Shown here: piece after piece, positions 1-6,959 of the stretch | Position numbering within the stretch: the stretch's first letter is position 1 | How the letters are laid out: each line of letters starts with the position of its first letter | Source: Thiobacillus sp. UBA2487 | Lineage (GTDB): Bacteria; Pseudomonadota; Gammaproteobacteria; Burkholderiales; Sulfuriferulaceae | Length of the DNA stretch: 8,176 nucleotides | Direction: 5' to 3' | NCBI GenBank assembly: GCA_002341815.1 | Contig: DDOT01000099.1 | Span: 7,734-15,909 of the forward strand | Translations under genes and position numbers: made by a program | Notes under the pieces: generated by a model | What the model saw: the letters and a program-made list of their open reading frames with translations, nothing else | Database searches by the model: none | Told to the model about the DNA's origin: nothing

Positions 1-57
1 AAGGGAGTGCGTTATTCGGATGAAGTCGTGGTTATCAAAGAAACCAAGAAGAAATAA
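1..57 (+). CDS. rplF: 50S ribosomal protein L6 (uL6), C-terminal end only
   Basis: The window opens inside a reading frame whose last 18 residues read KGVRYSDEVVVIKETKKK before a TAA stop. This matches the conserved lysine-rich C-terminus of ribosomal protein L6, a large-subunit protein near the GTPase-associated centre. The identification is supported by position: rplF directly precedes rplR in the bacterial spc operon, and rplR begins 13 bases downstream here. Only the tail is present, so nothing can be said about the rest of the protein. Confidence 0.93.
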   Translation, partial: KGVRYSDEVVVIKETKKK

Positions 58-70
58 TTAAGGGTTTAAT

Positions 71-424
71 ATGGACAAGTCTGTTACTCGTTTGCGCAGG
101 GCTCGTAAAACTCGCGCCCGTATTGCCGAACAACGTGCAACCCGGTTGGTGGTGTTCCGTTCGAACTGTCACATTTATGCTCAGATCATCGATGCAACCG
201 GAGGCAAGGTGCTTGCCAGCGCGTCGACACTGGAGTCGTCTGTGCGTTCTGAAATTGCGAGCGGTGGAAATGTGCAGGCTGCGGTTGCTGTTGGTAAGCG
301 GATCGCTGAAAAAGCCAAGTCGATCGGAATTGATGCAGTGGCGTTTGATCGTTCAGGTTTTCACTACCACGGCCGCGTCAAAGCGCTTGCTGATGCAGCC
401 CGTGAAAACGGTCTGAATTTCTGA
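71..424 (+). CDS. rplR: 50S ribosomal protein L18 (uL18)
   Basis: This 117-residue protein binds 5S rRNA and helps mount it in the central protuberance of the large subunit. It shows the family layout: a basic N-terminal arm ([11 protein letters not shown], about residues 7-17), then the L18 core with [15 protein letters not shown] (27-41) and a C-terminal half ending [26 protein letters not shown], the typical L18 C-terminal signature. Length equals the usual bacterial 117 or so. The ATG is preceded by AAGGG at 60-64 with a 6-base spacer. It sits between rplF and rpsE exactly as in other spc operons. Confidence 0.98.
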   Translation: MDKSVTRLRRARKTRARIAEQRATRLVVFRSNCHIYAQIIDATGGKVLASASTLESSVRSEIASGGNVQAAVAVGKRIAEKAKSIGIDAVAFDRSGFHYHGRVKALADAARENGLNF

Positions 425-436
425 TACGAGGATATT

Positions 437-949
437 ATGGCAAAAGTTGAAGCAAATCAGCAAGAAAGCTCGGATGGTCTGCGTGAGAAAATGGTTGCCG
501 TTAATCGCGTGACCAAAGTGGTTAAAGGTGGACGAATTCTTGGTTTCGCAGCGTTAACCGTGGTCGGTGATGGTGATGGCGGTATCGGCATGGGCAAAGG
601 CAAGTCGCGTGAAGTGCCGGTGGCCGTTCAAAAAGCCATGGATGAAGCGCGTCGCAAAATGAAGAAGGTAAGCCTGAAGAATGGCACATTGCATCATCCT
701 GTAATCGGTCGTCATGGCGCTGCTGTGGTCTACATGCAACCTGCATCAGAGGGTACCGGGATCATTGCGGGTGGTCCGATGCGCGCAGTGTTTGAGGTAA
801 TGGGTGTGCACAATATTTTGGCGAAGTGTATCGGTTCTGCAAATCCTTACAACGTTGTTCGCGCAACGATTGACGGGTTGTTGAAAGTCAATACGCCAGC
901 AGAAATTGCTGCCAAGCGCGGTAAATCTGTCGCTGATATTCTGGAGTAA
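437..949 (+). CDS. rpsE: 30S ribosomal protein S5 (uS5)
   Basis: S5 is a small-subunit protein near the decoding region and mRNA entry, important for translational accuracy. The 170-residue product has the N-terminal double-stranded-RNA-binding-like S5 domain, including [16 protein letters not shown] (about 23-38) and [18 protein letters not shown] (about 45-62). The C-terminal S5 domain carries [15 protein letters not shown] and the [13 protein letters not shown] motif. A good ribosome binding site, CGAGGA at 427-432, precedes the ATG. It begins 12 bases after rplR stops and is followed by rpmD after three bases, so it is part of one polycistronic unit. Confidence 0.98.
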   Translation: MAKVEANQQESSDGLREKMVAVNRVTKVVKGGRILGFAALTVVGDGDGGIGMGKGKSREVPVAVQKAMDEARRKMKKVSLKNGTLHHPVIGRHGAAVVYMQPASEGTGIIAGGPMRAVFEVMGVHNILAKCIGSANPYNVVRATIDGLLKVNTPAEIAAKRGKSVADILE

Positions 950-952
950 ATC

Positions 953-1138
953 ATGACCGTCGCTAAAACTGTCAAGGTCACGCTCATCAAGAGCGTTATT
1001 GGTACCAAACAGGCACATCGAGATTGCGTTCGTGGTCTTGGTTTGCGTCGCTTGAATCATACTGTGGAAATTCTTGATACGCCTGCCAATCGCGGTATGG
1101 TTAACCGGGTTTCCTATCTCGTCAAATGCGAGGGTTAA
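953..1138 (+). CDS. rpmD: 50S ribosomal protein L30 (uL30)
   Basis: This is a small 61-residue large-subunit protein of the L30 family, a single ferredoxin-like domain. The diagnostic core is visible: [18 protein letters not shown] (about 7-24), then [17 protein letters not shown] and the ending [12 protein letters not shown]. Length matches bacterial L30 (about 58-61). Its start lies three bases beyond the rpsE stop, with GGAG inside the rpsE 3' end serving as ribosome binding site. Its own stop abuts the rplO start codon, so translation of rpsE, rpmD and rplO is probably coupled. Confidence 0.97.
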   Translation: MTVAKTVKVTLIKSVIGTKQAHRDCVRGLGLRRLNHTVEILDTPANRGMVNRVSYLVKCEG

Positions 1139-1573
1139 ATGGAACTGAATAATTTGCAACCTGGCATTGGTAGTCGTAAGGCCTCGCGCCGCGTTGGTCG
1201 TGGTATTGGTAGTGGTCTTGGCAAAACGTGCGGGCGTGGTCACAAGGGCCAAAAAAGCCGTGCTGGCGGTTTTCACAAAGTTGGTTTCGAAGGCGGTCAA
1301 ATGCCTCTGCAACGCCGCCTGCCTAAGCGCGGTTTCGTTTCCATGACGGCAGGTGATACGGTCGAGGTTTTGTTGTCGCAACTGAACCGTATCCCTGTGG
1401 ATGATATCGATTTACAGGCATTGAAAATGGCTGGAATTGTTCCGTCTCGTGCTCGGGCCGCTAAAATCGTTTTAAATGGCAGTATCGTTCGTGCCATCAA
1501 ACTTCGCGGTATTCATGCAACCAAAGGTGCCCGGGCTGCTGTTGAAGCTGCGGGTGGCAGTTTTGTGGAATAA
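1139..1573 (+). CDS. rplO: 50S ribosomal protein L15 (uL15)
   Basis: L15 is a late-assembly large-subunit protein with a long extended N-terminal arm threading into 23S rRNA. The 144-residue product shows the glycine- and basic-rich arm: [20 protein letters not shown] (about 6-25) and [15 protein letters not shown] (about 30-44). Next comes [18 protein letters not shown] (about 50-67), and the globular C-terminal half ends [16 protein letters not shown]. The ATG directly follows the rpmD TAA, with GAGGG at about 1130-1134 inside rpmD as the likely ribosome binding site. Length is the family norm. Confidence 0.98.
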   Translation: MELNNLQPGIGSRKASRRVGRGIGSGLGKTCGRGHKGQKSRAGGFHKVGFEGGQMPLQRRLPKRGFVSMTAGDTVEVLLSQLNRIPVDDIDLQALKMAGIVPSRARAAKIVLNGSIVRAIKLRGIHATKGARAAVEAAGGSFVE

Positions 1574-1575
1574 TT

Positions 1576-2904
1576 TTGGCTACCGTCGCTAAAGGTATTG
1601 CATCTCCTGACAAGTTTGCCGACTTAAAGAAGCGTCTGCTTTTTTTGGTTGGTGCGCTGGTGGTGTATCGTATTGGTGCCCATATTCCTGTGCCTGGGAT
1701 TGATCCCGTTGCATTGGAGCATCTGTTTCGTACCCAGCAAAACGGTATTCTGGGTATGTTCAACATGTTTTCGGGCGGAGCACTATCACGATTCACTGTG
1801 TTTGCGCTTGGAATCATGCCATACATATCATCCTCGATCATTATGCAGTTGCTTACGATTGTATCTCCGCAACTGGAAGCGCTGAAGAAAGAGGGTGAGT
1901 CCGGACGCCGCAAGATAACGCAATATACGCGGTATGGTACTGTTGCTATTGCTTTCTTCCAGGGTTTGGGTATTGCAATGGCACTGGAGTCGCAAAGTGG
2001 TTTGGTGGTTGATCCCGGTATCCTGTTTCGGCTGACTGCCGTCATGACATTGGTTGCAGGTACCATGTTTTTGATGTGGTTGGGTGAGCAGATTACCGAG
2101 CGTGGCATTGGTAATGGTATATCGATGATTATATTTTCGGGTATCGTTGCAGGTCTGCCGCATGCTATTGGCGGTACACTTGAATTAACCACGACAGGTG
2201 CTTTTTCCATCCCTGTTGTGTTGATGCTGTTTGTTGCCGTTGTGTTGGTAACCGCTCTGGTTGTGTTTGTTGAACGCGGTCAACGCAAGATTCTGGTTAA
2301 TTACGCAAAGCGTCAGGTTGGAAACAAGATTTTTGGCGGTCAGAGTTCTCACTTACCGCTTAAACTCAATATGTCGGGTGTCATACCGCCAATTTTTGCG
2401 TCTAGTATTATTTTGTTTCCGGCAACGCTTGCCGGTTGGTTTGGTAGCCATCAGGGCTTGGGTTGGTTGCGTGATGTGGCGAGTGCCTTATCTCCAGGTC
2501 AGCCTGTTTACGTAATATTGTACGCTGCAGCGATTATTTTCTTTTGTTTCTTTTATACGGCATTGGTATTTAATTCGAAGGAAACGGCTGATAATTTGAA
2601 AAAGAGTGGCGCTTTTGTGCCTGGCATACGTCCAGGTGAGCAAACTTCGCGCTACATCGATAAAATTACGACTCGCCTTACTTTGATTGGTGCGATTTAC
2701 ATTACCTTGGTTTGTCTGTTGCCCGAGTTTTTAATTGTTAAATTCAATGCTCCGTTTTATTTTGGCGGAACATCACTATTGATCATTGTCGTTGTCACAA
2801 TGGATTTCATGGCTCAAGTGCAGGCATATGTTATGTCGCAACAGTATGAAGGTCTTTTGCGTAAGGCAAACTTCAAGGGTGGTTCGAGTTCTATGAACAG
2901 GTAG
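1576..2904 (+). CDS. secY: Protein translocase subunit SecY
   Basis: SecY is the channel subunit of the SecYEG translocon in the inner membrane. The 442-residue protein has ten hydrophobic segments, roughly at 20-38, 75-98, 118-138, 152-172, 182-198, 210-232, 268-288, 312-332, 368-386 and 396-412. Family signatures are clear: [12 protein letters not shown] (32-43), the plug region [14 protein letters not shown] (60-73) followed by [20 protein letters not shown]-type loop [11 protein letters not shown] (171-181), and [13 protein letters not shown] (350-362). R352 in that last motif corresponds to the SecA-interacting loop arginine of E. coli SecY. The only reasonable start is TTG, two bases past the rplO stop, with GGAA about 6 bases upstream. 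Coupling to rplO translation is likely. Confidence 0.97.
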   Translation: MATVAKGIASPDKFADLKKRLLFLVGALVVYRIGAHIPVPGIDPVALEHLFRTQQNGILGMFNMFSGGALSRFTVFALGIMPYISSSIIMQLLTIVSPQLEALKKEGESGRRKITQYTRYGTVAIAFFQGLGIAMALESQSGLVVDPGILFRLTAVMTLVAGTMFLMWLGEQITERGIGNGISMIIFSGIVAGLPHAIGGTLELTTTGAFSIPVVLMLFVAVVLVTALVVFVERGQRKILVNYAKRQVGNKIFGGQSSHLPLKLNMSGVIPPIFASSIILFPATLAGWFGSHQGLGWLRDVASALSPGQPVYVILYAAAIIFFCFFYTALVFNSKETADNLKKSGAFVPGIRPGEQTSRYIDKITTRLTLIGAIYITLVCLLPEFLIVKFNAPFYFGGTSLLIIVVVTMDFMAQVQAYVMSQQYEGLLRKANFKGGSSSMNR

Positions 2905-2915
2905 TGTGATAAAAA

Positions 2916-3134
2916 ATGTCAAAAGAAGACACGATCCAGATGCAGGGTGAAATACTTGAGACATTGCCTAACGCAATGTTCAAAGTAAAGCTGGAAAATG
3001 GGCATGTAGTGCTTGGGCACATTTCAGGCAAGATGCGTATGCACTATATACGCATTCTGCCCGGAGATAAGGTGACAGTTGAACTGACACCCTATGATTT
3101 GACGAAGGGTAGAATTACTTTCCGCGCCAAATAG
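2916..3134 (+). CDS. infA: Translation initiation factor IF-1
   Basis: IF-1 binds the 30S A site during initiation and assists IF-2 and IF-3. The 72-residue product is a full-length single S1/OB-fold domain. It contains the classic features: [22 protein letters not shown] (residues 9-30), then [20 protein letters not shown] and [18 protein letters not shown]. Placement between secY and rpmJ is common in betaproteobacteria and Gram-positives but differs from E. coli, where infA is elsewhere. The Shine-Dalgarno signal is poor: the bases just before the ATG are A-rich, and the nearest purine run (AGGTAG at 2899-2904) overlaps the secY stop about 11 bases away. Coupled translation from secY is therefore plausible. 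Confidence 0.97.
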   Translation: MSKEDTIQMQGEILETLPNAMFKVKLENGHVVLGHISGKMRMHYIRILPGDKVTVELTPYDLTKGRITFRAK

Positions 3135-3143
3135 GTATGAGTT

Positions 3144-3157
3144 TCCACAAATGTGGA
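3144..3157. repeat. Short inverted repeat between infA and rpmJ
   Basis: TCCACA and TGTGGA face each other across two central bases, so the RNA can form a 5-bp hairpin with an AAAT loop. It lies 10 bases after the infA stop and upstream of the strong rpmJ ribosome binding site. There is no T-run after it, so it is not an intrinsic terminator. Function is unknown, and it may be chance or an mRNA-stability element. Confidence 0.35.
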
Positions 3158-3179
3158 TTGATGTTTCAAGGAGTAAATC

Positions 3180-3293
3180 ATGAGAGTTCAGGCATCTGTT
3201 AAAAAGATCTGCCGCAAATGCAAAATTGTAAGACGCAAGGGTGTCGTTCGTGTGATTTGCGAAGATCCTCGTCACAAGCAACGTCAGGGTTAA
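3180..3293 (+). CDS. rpmJ: 50S ribosomal protein L36 (bL36), zinc-binding form
   Basis: This gene encodes a 37-residue peptide beginning [20 protein letters not shown] and ending [12 protein letters not shown]. It is the smallest large-subunit protein. The zinc ligands of the C+ form are intact: C11, C14, C27 and H32. Length is exactly the classic 37 residues. An excellent ribosome binding site (AAGGAG, 3168-3173, 6-base spacer) fixes the ATG. It closes the spc part of the cluster, 45 bases after infA and 44 bases before rpsM. The [11 protein letters not shown] start is typical of the standard operonic L36 of betaproteobacteria. Confidence 0.97.
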   Translation: MRVQASVKKICRKCKIVRRKGVVRVICEDPRHKQRQG

Positions 3294-3301
3294 CCTGTTT
3301 G

Positions 3302-3310
3302 TGCTAAAAT
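3302..3310 (+). promoter_or_regulatory. Candidate extended -10 promoter before rpsM
   Basis: The sequence TGCTAAAAT in the rpmJ-rpsM gap fits an extended -10 element (TGn plus a five-of-six match to TATAAT). No convincing -35 is present about 17 bases upstream, where the rpmJ 3' end lies. In E. coli a separate alpha-operon promoter also lies just before rpsM, so the position makes sense. Transcription would start near 3317, leaving a leader of only about 20 bases. This is inferred from sequence only. Confidence 0.4.
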
Positions 3311-3337
3311 TTAACGTTTTGAGTCCGGAGTAACTAG

Positions 3338-3700
3338 ATGGCACGTATTGCCGGGGTAAATATCCCCAATCACCAGCACGCTGAAATCGCTTTGACTGCG
3401 ATTTACGGTATTGGTCGAACCACCGCCAGGAAGCTTTGTGAAGAAGCTGGCGTGAATGGCTCCACAAAGATCAAAGATTTGACGGATGCCGACGTCGAAC
3501 GGCTGCGTGAGGGAGTTTCCCGCTATACCGTCGAAGGCGACTTGCGCCGTGAAGTCACCATGAATATCAAGCGATTGATGGACATGGGATGTTATCGCGG
3601 TCTGCGCCACCGTCGCGGTCTTCCTATGCGTGGTCAACGCACCCGTACCAATGCACGTACACGCAAAGGGCCTAAAAAGGCCGTGCGTGCGACCAAATAA
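3338..3700 (+). CDS. rpsM: 30S ribosomal protein S13 (uS13)
   Basis: S13 sits in the head of the small subunit and contacts the P-site tRNA and the large subunit through inter-subunit bridges. The 120-residue product opens with the canonical [21 protein letters not shown]. It continues with the helix-two-turn-helix region ([17 protein letters not shown], about 24-40). The C-terminal basic tail [20 protein letters not shown] (about 88-107) is followed by [13 protein letters not shown]. Length matches the family (about 118-122). The ribosome binding site is CCGGAGT just upstream (about 3325-3331). It is the first gene of the alpha-operon segment. Confidence 0.98.
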   Translation: MARIAGVNIPNHQHAEIALTAIYGIGRTTARKLCEEAGVNGSTKIKDLTDADVERLREGVSRYTVEGDLRREVTMNIKRLMDMGCYRGLRHRRGLPMRGQRTRTNARTRKGPKKAVRATK

Positions 3701-3714
3701 GGATAGTCTAGATT

Positions 3715-4104
3715 ATGGCAAAAGCAAATATTAGGGTTCGGAAGAAGGTTAAAAAGAATGTGGCAGAGGGAATTGCCCACGTTCATGCATCTTTCAACAA
3801 CACCATTGTGACCATTACCGATCGGCAGGGCAATGCGCTGTCATGGGCAACCTCTGGTGGTGCCGGTTTCAAAGGGTCACGTAAAAGTACTCCGTTTGCA
3901 GCACAGATTGCGGCGGAAAATGCCGGCAAACTGGCACAAGAGTGTGGTGTCAAGAATCTCGAAGTTCGCATCAAGGGTCCAGGACCAGGTCGTGAATCCG
4001 CTGTACGTGCGCTGAACAATGCCGGTTTTCGTATTACCAGTATTTCAGACGTTACTCCGGTACCTCACAATGGTTGCCGTCCCCCCAAAAAGCGTCGCAT
4101 TTAA
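3715..4104 (+). CDS. rpsK: 30S ribosomal protein S11 (uS11)
   Basis: S11 lies on the platform of the small subunit near the E site and the Shine-Dalgarno/anti-Shine-Dalgarno helix. The 129-residue protein carries [18 protein letters not shown] (about 19-36), then [20 protein letters not shown] and [17 protein letters not shown]. It ends [16 protein letters not shown]119-G120 in HNG is the site that is an isoaspartate in E. coli S11, and its conservation here suggests the same modification can occur. TAAGGA at 3698-3703 is the likely ribosome binding site, with a rather long 11-base spacer. It lies 14 bases after rpsM. Confidence 0.98.
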   Translation: MAKANIRVRKKVKKNVAEGIAHVHASFNNTIVTITDRQGNALSWATSGGAGFKGSRKSTPFAAQIAAENAGKLAQECGVKNLEVRIKGPGPGRESAVRALNNAGFRITSISDVTPVPHNGCRPPKKRRI

Positions 4105-4119
4105 GCAGGAGTTTTTTCA

Positions 4120-4749
4120 GTGGCCAGAAATCTTGATCCAAAGTGCCGTCAGTGTCGCCGTGAAGGTGAAAAGCTGTTCCTGAAAGGTGATAAATGTTTT
4201 ACGGACAAATGTTCTGTTGAACGTCGTGCCTATCCTCCAGGTCAGCATGGACAGAAAAAGAATACACGTCTTTCTGATTACGGTGTTCAGTTGCGTGAGA
4301 AGCAAAAACTTCGTCGCACCTATGGCGTGTTGGAAAAGCAATTCCGTGATGTCTATCATGAAGCAGACCGTCGTCGTGGTGTTACCGGTGAAAACCTGCT
4401 GCAATTGTTGGAAAGCCGTTTGGATAATGTTACTTACCGTATGGGCTTTGGTGCTTCACGTGCCGAGTCTCGCCAGGTCGTTCGTCACAACAGTATTCTC
4501 GTCAATGGCAAGCGAGTCAACATTCCTTCATTCCAGGTTAAGCCTGGTGATGTGATTGAAGTTCGTGAGCGTTCACGTGGTCAGTTGCGTATTAAGGCTG
4601 CGCTCGCTGCTGCTGAACAACGCGGTTTTCCTGAATGGCTCGATGTTAATGCCAAAGAAATGAAAGGCGTTTACAAAGCCCGTCCAATGCGTGCTGAATT
4701 GCCAGCAACCATCAACGAGCATTTGGTCGTTGAGTTGTACTCTAAGTAA
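4120..4749 (+). CDS. rpsD: 30S ribosomal protein S4 (uS4), four-cysteine zinc form
   Basis: S4 is a primary 16S rRNA binder that nucleates 30S assembly. In E. coli it also represses the alpha operon. The 209-residue protein starts at GTG with AGCAGGAG (4104-4111) upstream. The N-terminal segment keeps four cysteines, C9, C12, C26 and C31 (CRQC, then CFTDKC), the pattern of a structural zinc site present in many bacteria but lost in E. coli. [10 protein letters not shown] follows. The S4 RNA-binding domain is at about 99-160 ([20 protein letters not shown], then [18 protein letters not shown]). The end [20 protein letters not shown] plus [12 protein letters not shown] is canonical. Confidence 0.98.
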   Translation: MARNLDPKCRQCRREGEKLFLKGDKCFTDKCSVERRAYPPGQHGQKKNTRLSDYGVQLREKQKLRRTYGVLEKQFRDVYHEADRRRGVTGENLLQLLESRLDNVTYRMGFGASRAESRQVVRHNSILVNGKRVNIPSFQVKPGDVIEVRERSRGQLRIKAALAAAEQRGFPEWLDVNAKEMKGVYKARPMRAELPATINEHLVVELYSK

Positions 4750-4779
4750 ACACGCGTAGCTGATTTGTAAGGAATTCCT

Positions 4780-5763
4780 ATGCAAGGTAGCACTACTGAT
4801 TTGTTGAAGCCACGTATTATTGAAGTTGAGACATTGTCTGCTTCTCGCGCTCGTGTGATCATGGAGCCGTTTGAGCGTGGATACGGTCACACCTTGGGTA
4901 ATTCACTGCGGCGTATTCTGCTATCGTCTATGCCCGGTGCTGCACCCACAGAAGTTAGCATTACTGGTGTTCTGCATGAATATTCCAGTATCGAAGGTGT
5001 TCAAGAGGATGTTGTAGACATCCTTCTGAACCTGAAGGGAATTGCTCTGATTTTGAACAACCGTTCAGAGGCTGTTCTCAGGCTGAATAAATCTGTTGAA
5101 GGACCAGTCACTGCTGGTGATATCGAGACGTCACACGATGTTGAGATCGTCAATCCGGAATATGTAATCGCGCACCTCAACAAGGGTGGCAAGCTGGAAA
5201 TGGAAATCAAGGTAGAAAAGGGGCGCGGTTACCAACCCGTTTCTGCCAGACGTCTGCCTGATGACACCCAGACGCTCGGTTCTATCAAGATCGACTCATC
5301 TTTCAGTCCGATTCGTCGTGTGTCGTACGCCGTTGAAAGTGCTCGTGTTGAACAACGCACTGACCTTGATAAACTGGTGCTGGATGTTGAAACCAACGGA
5401 ACTGTGGATCCAGAAGAGGCCGTCCGGTATGCTGCTCGTGTTTTAGTTGAGCAATTATCGTTATTCGCCGATCTTAAGGGAACACCTGCTGCGGCAGAAT
5501 CTCCAAAGGCGCCTCTGGTTGATCCAATGTTACTGCGTCCGGTTGACGATCTTGAGTTGACGGTGCGTTCTGCCAATTGTCTCAAAGCGGAAAATATATT
5601 TTATATTGGTGATCTTATCCAGCGCACTGAAAATGAACTGCTTAAAACCCCCAATCTTGGCCGCAAGTCGTTGAATGAAATAAAAGATGTGCTTGCTTCA
5701 AAGGGGTTAAGTCTCGGTATGAAGCTGGAAAATTGGCCTCCTGTCGGCCTGGAAAAGCCATAA
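4780..5763 (+). CDS. rpoA: DNA-directed RNA polymerase subunit alpha
   Basis: The alpha subunit dimer scaffolds RNA polymerase assembly, and its C-terminal domain contacts upstream DNA and activators. The 327-residue product has the N-terminal assembly domain with [20 protein letters not shown] (about 29-48), [15 protein letters not shown] and the dimerisation region to about 230. A proline/alanine-rich linker (about 233-247) precedes the C-terminal helix-hairpin-helix domain containing [12 protein letters not shown] and [17 protein letters not shown]263 aligns with E. coli R265, the UP-element contact. The end [12 protein letters not shown] is typical of betaproteobacteria. TAAGGA at 4768-4773 is the ribosome binding site, and the gene lies 30 bases after rpsD. 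Confidence 0.98.
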   Translation: MQGSTTDLLKPRIIEVETLSASRARVIMEPFERGYGHTLGNSLRRILLSSMPGAAPTEVSITGVLHEYSSIEGVQEDVVDILLNLKGIALILNNRSEAVLRLNKSVEGPVTAGDIETSHDVEIVNPEYVIAHLNKGGKLEMEIKVEKGRGYQPVSARRLPDDTQTLGSIKIDSSFSPIRRVSYAVESARVEQRTDLDKLVLDVETNGTVDPEEAVRYAARVLVEQLSLFADLKGTPAAAESPKAPLVDPMLLRPVDDLELTVRSANCLKAENIFYIGDLIQRTENELLKTPNLGRKSLNEIKDVLASKGLSLGMKLENWPPVGLEKP

Positions 5764-5785
5764 TTCGATTATAAGGAATATCAAC

Positions 5786-6178
5786 ATGCGTCATCGTCTT
5801 GCCCATCGCAAGTTGAATCGCACCAGCAGTCATCGTACTGCTTTGCTGCGTAATTTGACCAATGCGTTACTTCGTCACGAAGCGATCCGTACCACCTTGC
5901 CTAAAGCCAAGGAATTACGTCGTGTGGCTGAACCCATGATCACATTGGCTAAATCACCTACTTTAGCCAATCGTCGCCTCGCGTTTAACCGTTTGCGCGA
6001 CCGTGAAATGGTTGTCAAATTGTTCGATGAATTAGGCCCACGATTTGCTGCACGCAACGGTGGATACTTGCGTATTCTCAAGTTCGGCTTTCGTCCTGGT
6101 GATAACGCGCCGATGGCTTTGGTTGAAATGGTAGACCGTGCTTCTTCTGCCTCTCATGCAGAAGACATGGATGCTTGA
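5786..6178 (+). CDS. rplQ: 50S ribosomal protein L17 (bL17)
   Basis: L17 lies near the peptide exit tunnel on the large subunit. The 130-residue protein shows the canonical [19 protein letters not shown] start region, then [20 protein letters not shown] (about 34-53). The middle is [12 protein letters not shown], and the C-terminal block reads [20 protein letters not shown] with [17 protein letters not shown]. The last ten or so residues are a variable acidic tail, normal for the family. TAAGGA at 5772-5777 gives an 8-base spacer to the ATG. It is the last gene of the alpha operon. No hairpin with a T-run follows immediately. Confidence 0.98.
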   Translation: MRHRLAHRKLNRTSSHRTALLRNLTNALLRHEAIRTTLPKAKELRRVAEPMITLAKSPTLANRRLAFNRLRDREMVVKLFDELGPRFAARNGGYLRILKFGFRPGDNAPMALVEMVDRASSASHAEDMDA

Positions 6179-6219
6179 TTGTCTATCTGGTAATGTTTAT
6201 TCCGGATTTACGATGTAGG

Positions 6220-6249
6220 TTGTTGTTGAGTTGAGTGACGTTATATAAT
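6220..6249 (+). promoter_or_regulatory. Sigma-70-type promoter for the tRNA gene
   Basis: A perfect TATAAT at 6244-6249 is preceded, 18 bases upstream, by TTGTTG at 6220-6225 as a moderate -35. The -10 box is followed by a GC-rich stretch (CGCCAGC, about 6250-6256). This resembles the discriminator of stringently controlled stable-RNA promoters. Predicted transcription starts about 5 bases before the mature tRNA. The -35 choice is less certain than the -10, as other TTG-containing hexamers overlap it at worse spacing. Confidence 0.65.
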
Positions 6250-6261
6250 CGCCAGCTTTCA

Positions 6262-6336
6262 GCCCGGTTAGTTCTAGTGGTAAAACAAGGCACTCGTAAC
6301 GCTTAGTCGTCAGTTCGATTCTGACACCGGGCACCA
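6262..6336 (+). tRNA. tRNA-Thr, anticodon CGU (reads ACG)
   Basis: A 75-base cloverleaf with encoded CCA. The acceptor stem GCCCGGT pairs fully with ACCGGGC, and the T arm GTCAG-TTCGATT-CTGAC is perfect. The anticodon loop CTCGTAA (6293-6299) has U33 and places CGT at 6295-6297. Threonine identity is supported by G35-U36 and the acceptor pairs G1-C72 and C2-G71. Oddities are a C13-A22 mismatch at the end of the D stem, T at the usually A14 position, an A31-C39 mismatch and a G-U pair in the anticodon stem, and a 4-base variable loop. It may be a functional but relaxed accessory isoacceptor, since ACG is normally also read by a UGU-anticodon tRNA. Confidence 0.88.
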
Positions 6337-6341
6337 TTTTT

Positions 6342-6373
6342 AAAAACGCACGGATACTTCTGTGCGTTTTTTT
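6342..6373 (+). terminator. Intrinsic terminator after the tRNA
   Basis: AAAAACGCAC (6342-6351) is perfectly complementary to GTGCGTTTTT (6362-6371). The stem can extend inward by G-U, G-C and A-T pairs to a TACT tetraloop. A run of seven T closes it (6367-6373). It should end tRNA transcription, plus any read-through from rplQ. Flanking A and T runs mean it may also work on the other strand. Confidence 0.88.
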
Positions 6374-6393
6374 ATGGCAGCACGCCGATGGGT

Positions 6394-6399
6394 TATAAT
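6394..6399 (+). promoter_or_regulatory. -10 element of the ppa promoter
   Basis: A perfect TATAAT lies 25 bases before the ppa ATG, giving a predicted leader of about 19 bases. The hexamer 17 bases upstream (6371-6376, TTTATG) is a poor -35 and overlaps the T-run of the preceding terminator. Recognition may therefore rest mainly on the -10 or on an activator. Confidence 0.55.
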
Positions 6400-6424
6400 C
6401 TAGCTTTTGCATGAAAGGGATGTG

Positions 6425-6952
6425 ATGAGTCTGAATCAAGTGCCGGCAGGTAAAAATCTCCCACATGATTTCAATGTTGTGATTGAGATCCCCATGAATG
6501 GTGCGCCGATTAAGTATGAAGTTGATAAAGAGTCTGGTGCTATTTTTGTGGATCGTTTTATGGCAACTGCCATGCATTATCCCTGCAATTATGGTTATAT
6601 TCCTTCGACGCTGTCTGAGGATGGCGATCCCGTTGATGTGTTGGTGGTGACGCCATTTCCTCTGATTCCTGGTGTGGTGGTGCGTTGTCGTACCGTTGGT
6701 ATGCTTCGTATGAGTGATGAATCCGGCATTGATGCCAAATTGATCGCGGTTCCTGTCGACAAATTAAGTAAGTTGTACCAAAAGGTTCATTCGCTGCAAG
6801 ACCTGCCCGAATTGTTGTTGGCCCAGATTACCCATTTCTTCGAGCATTATAAAGACTTGGAGCCTGGCAAGTGGGTCAAGGTCGAGGATTGGGCTGATAC
6901 GACTGCCGCTCAAGCTGAAATTCTCGCTGGTGTTCAGCGTTATCAGGGTTGA
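6425..6952 (+). CDS. ppa: Inorganic pyrophosphatase, family I
   Basis: This soluble enzyme hydrolyses pyrophosphate to two phosphates, drawing nucleotide, RNA, DNA and aminoacyl-tRNA synthesis forward. The 175-residue product matches the usual size of bacterial family I enzymes. The metal-binding signature DGDPVDV is at 66-72 (D66, D68, D71). Other active-site residues fall in expected places: E21, K30, E32, R44, Y52 and Y56, then D/K-rich and [14 protein letters not shown] segments near 145-160. The ATG at 6425 is chosen because AAAGGGA (6414-6420) precedes it and [11 protein letters not shown] is the typical N-terminus. An in-frame TTG at 6407 would add six residues without a ribosome binding site and lies at the predicted transcription start. 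Confidence 0.97.
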   Translation: MSLNQVPAGKNLPHDFNVVIEIPMNGAPIKYEVDKESGAIFVDRFMATAMHYPCNYGYIPSTLSEDGDPVDVLVVTPFPLIPGVVVRCRTVGMLRMSDESGIDAKLIAVPVDKLSKLYQKVHSLQDLPELLLAQITHFFEHYKDLEPGKWVKVEDWADTTAAQAEILAGVQRYQG

Positions 6953-6959
6953 GCTGGCA

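Noticed and set aside
746..1381. A 211-codon minus-strand open frame opposite rpsE, rpmD and rplO
   Set aside because: It is antisense to three clearly conserved genes and is Thr/Asn-rich as expected from reversed codons. No family resemblance.
1497..2210. A 237-codon minus-strand open frame opposite rplO/secY
   Set aside because: It is wholly antisense to secY, has no recognisable domain or ribosome binding site, and its composition reflects the reverse of conserved secY codons.
1..6178. A novel system, mobile element or CRISPR inside the ribosomal block
   Set aside because: Every gene is a canonical spc/alpha operon member in the usual order with full length. Gaps are at most 45 bases and show no repeats, integrase or insertion-sequence ends.
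6407..6424. Upstream TTG start for ppa
   Set aside because: It lies at the predicted transcription start and has no ribosome binding site. The ATG at 6425 has AAAGGGA and gives the family N-terminus.
6197..6577. A minus-strand frame containing VPGVRIELTTKRYECLV
   Set aside because: This is the reverse translation of the tRNA gene, a well-known source of false protein annotations. It also runs through the terminator and into ppa.
6930..6959. Upstream GTG start for the FGE-fold protein, adding ten residues
   Set aside because: No Shine-Dalgarno precedes it and it would overlap ppa by 23 bases. ATG 6960 has AGGG upstream and a clean 7-base gap.
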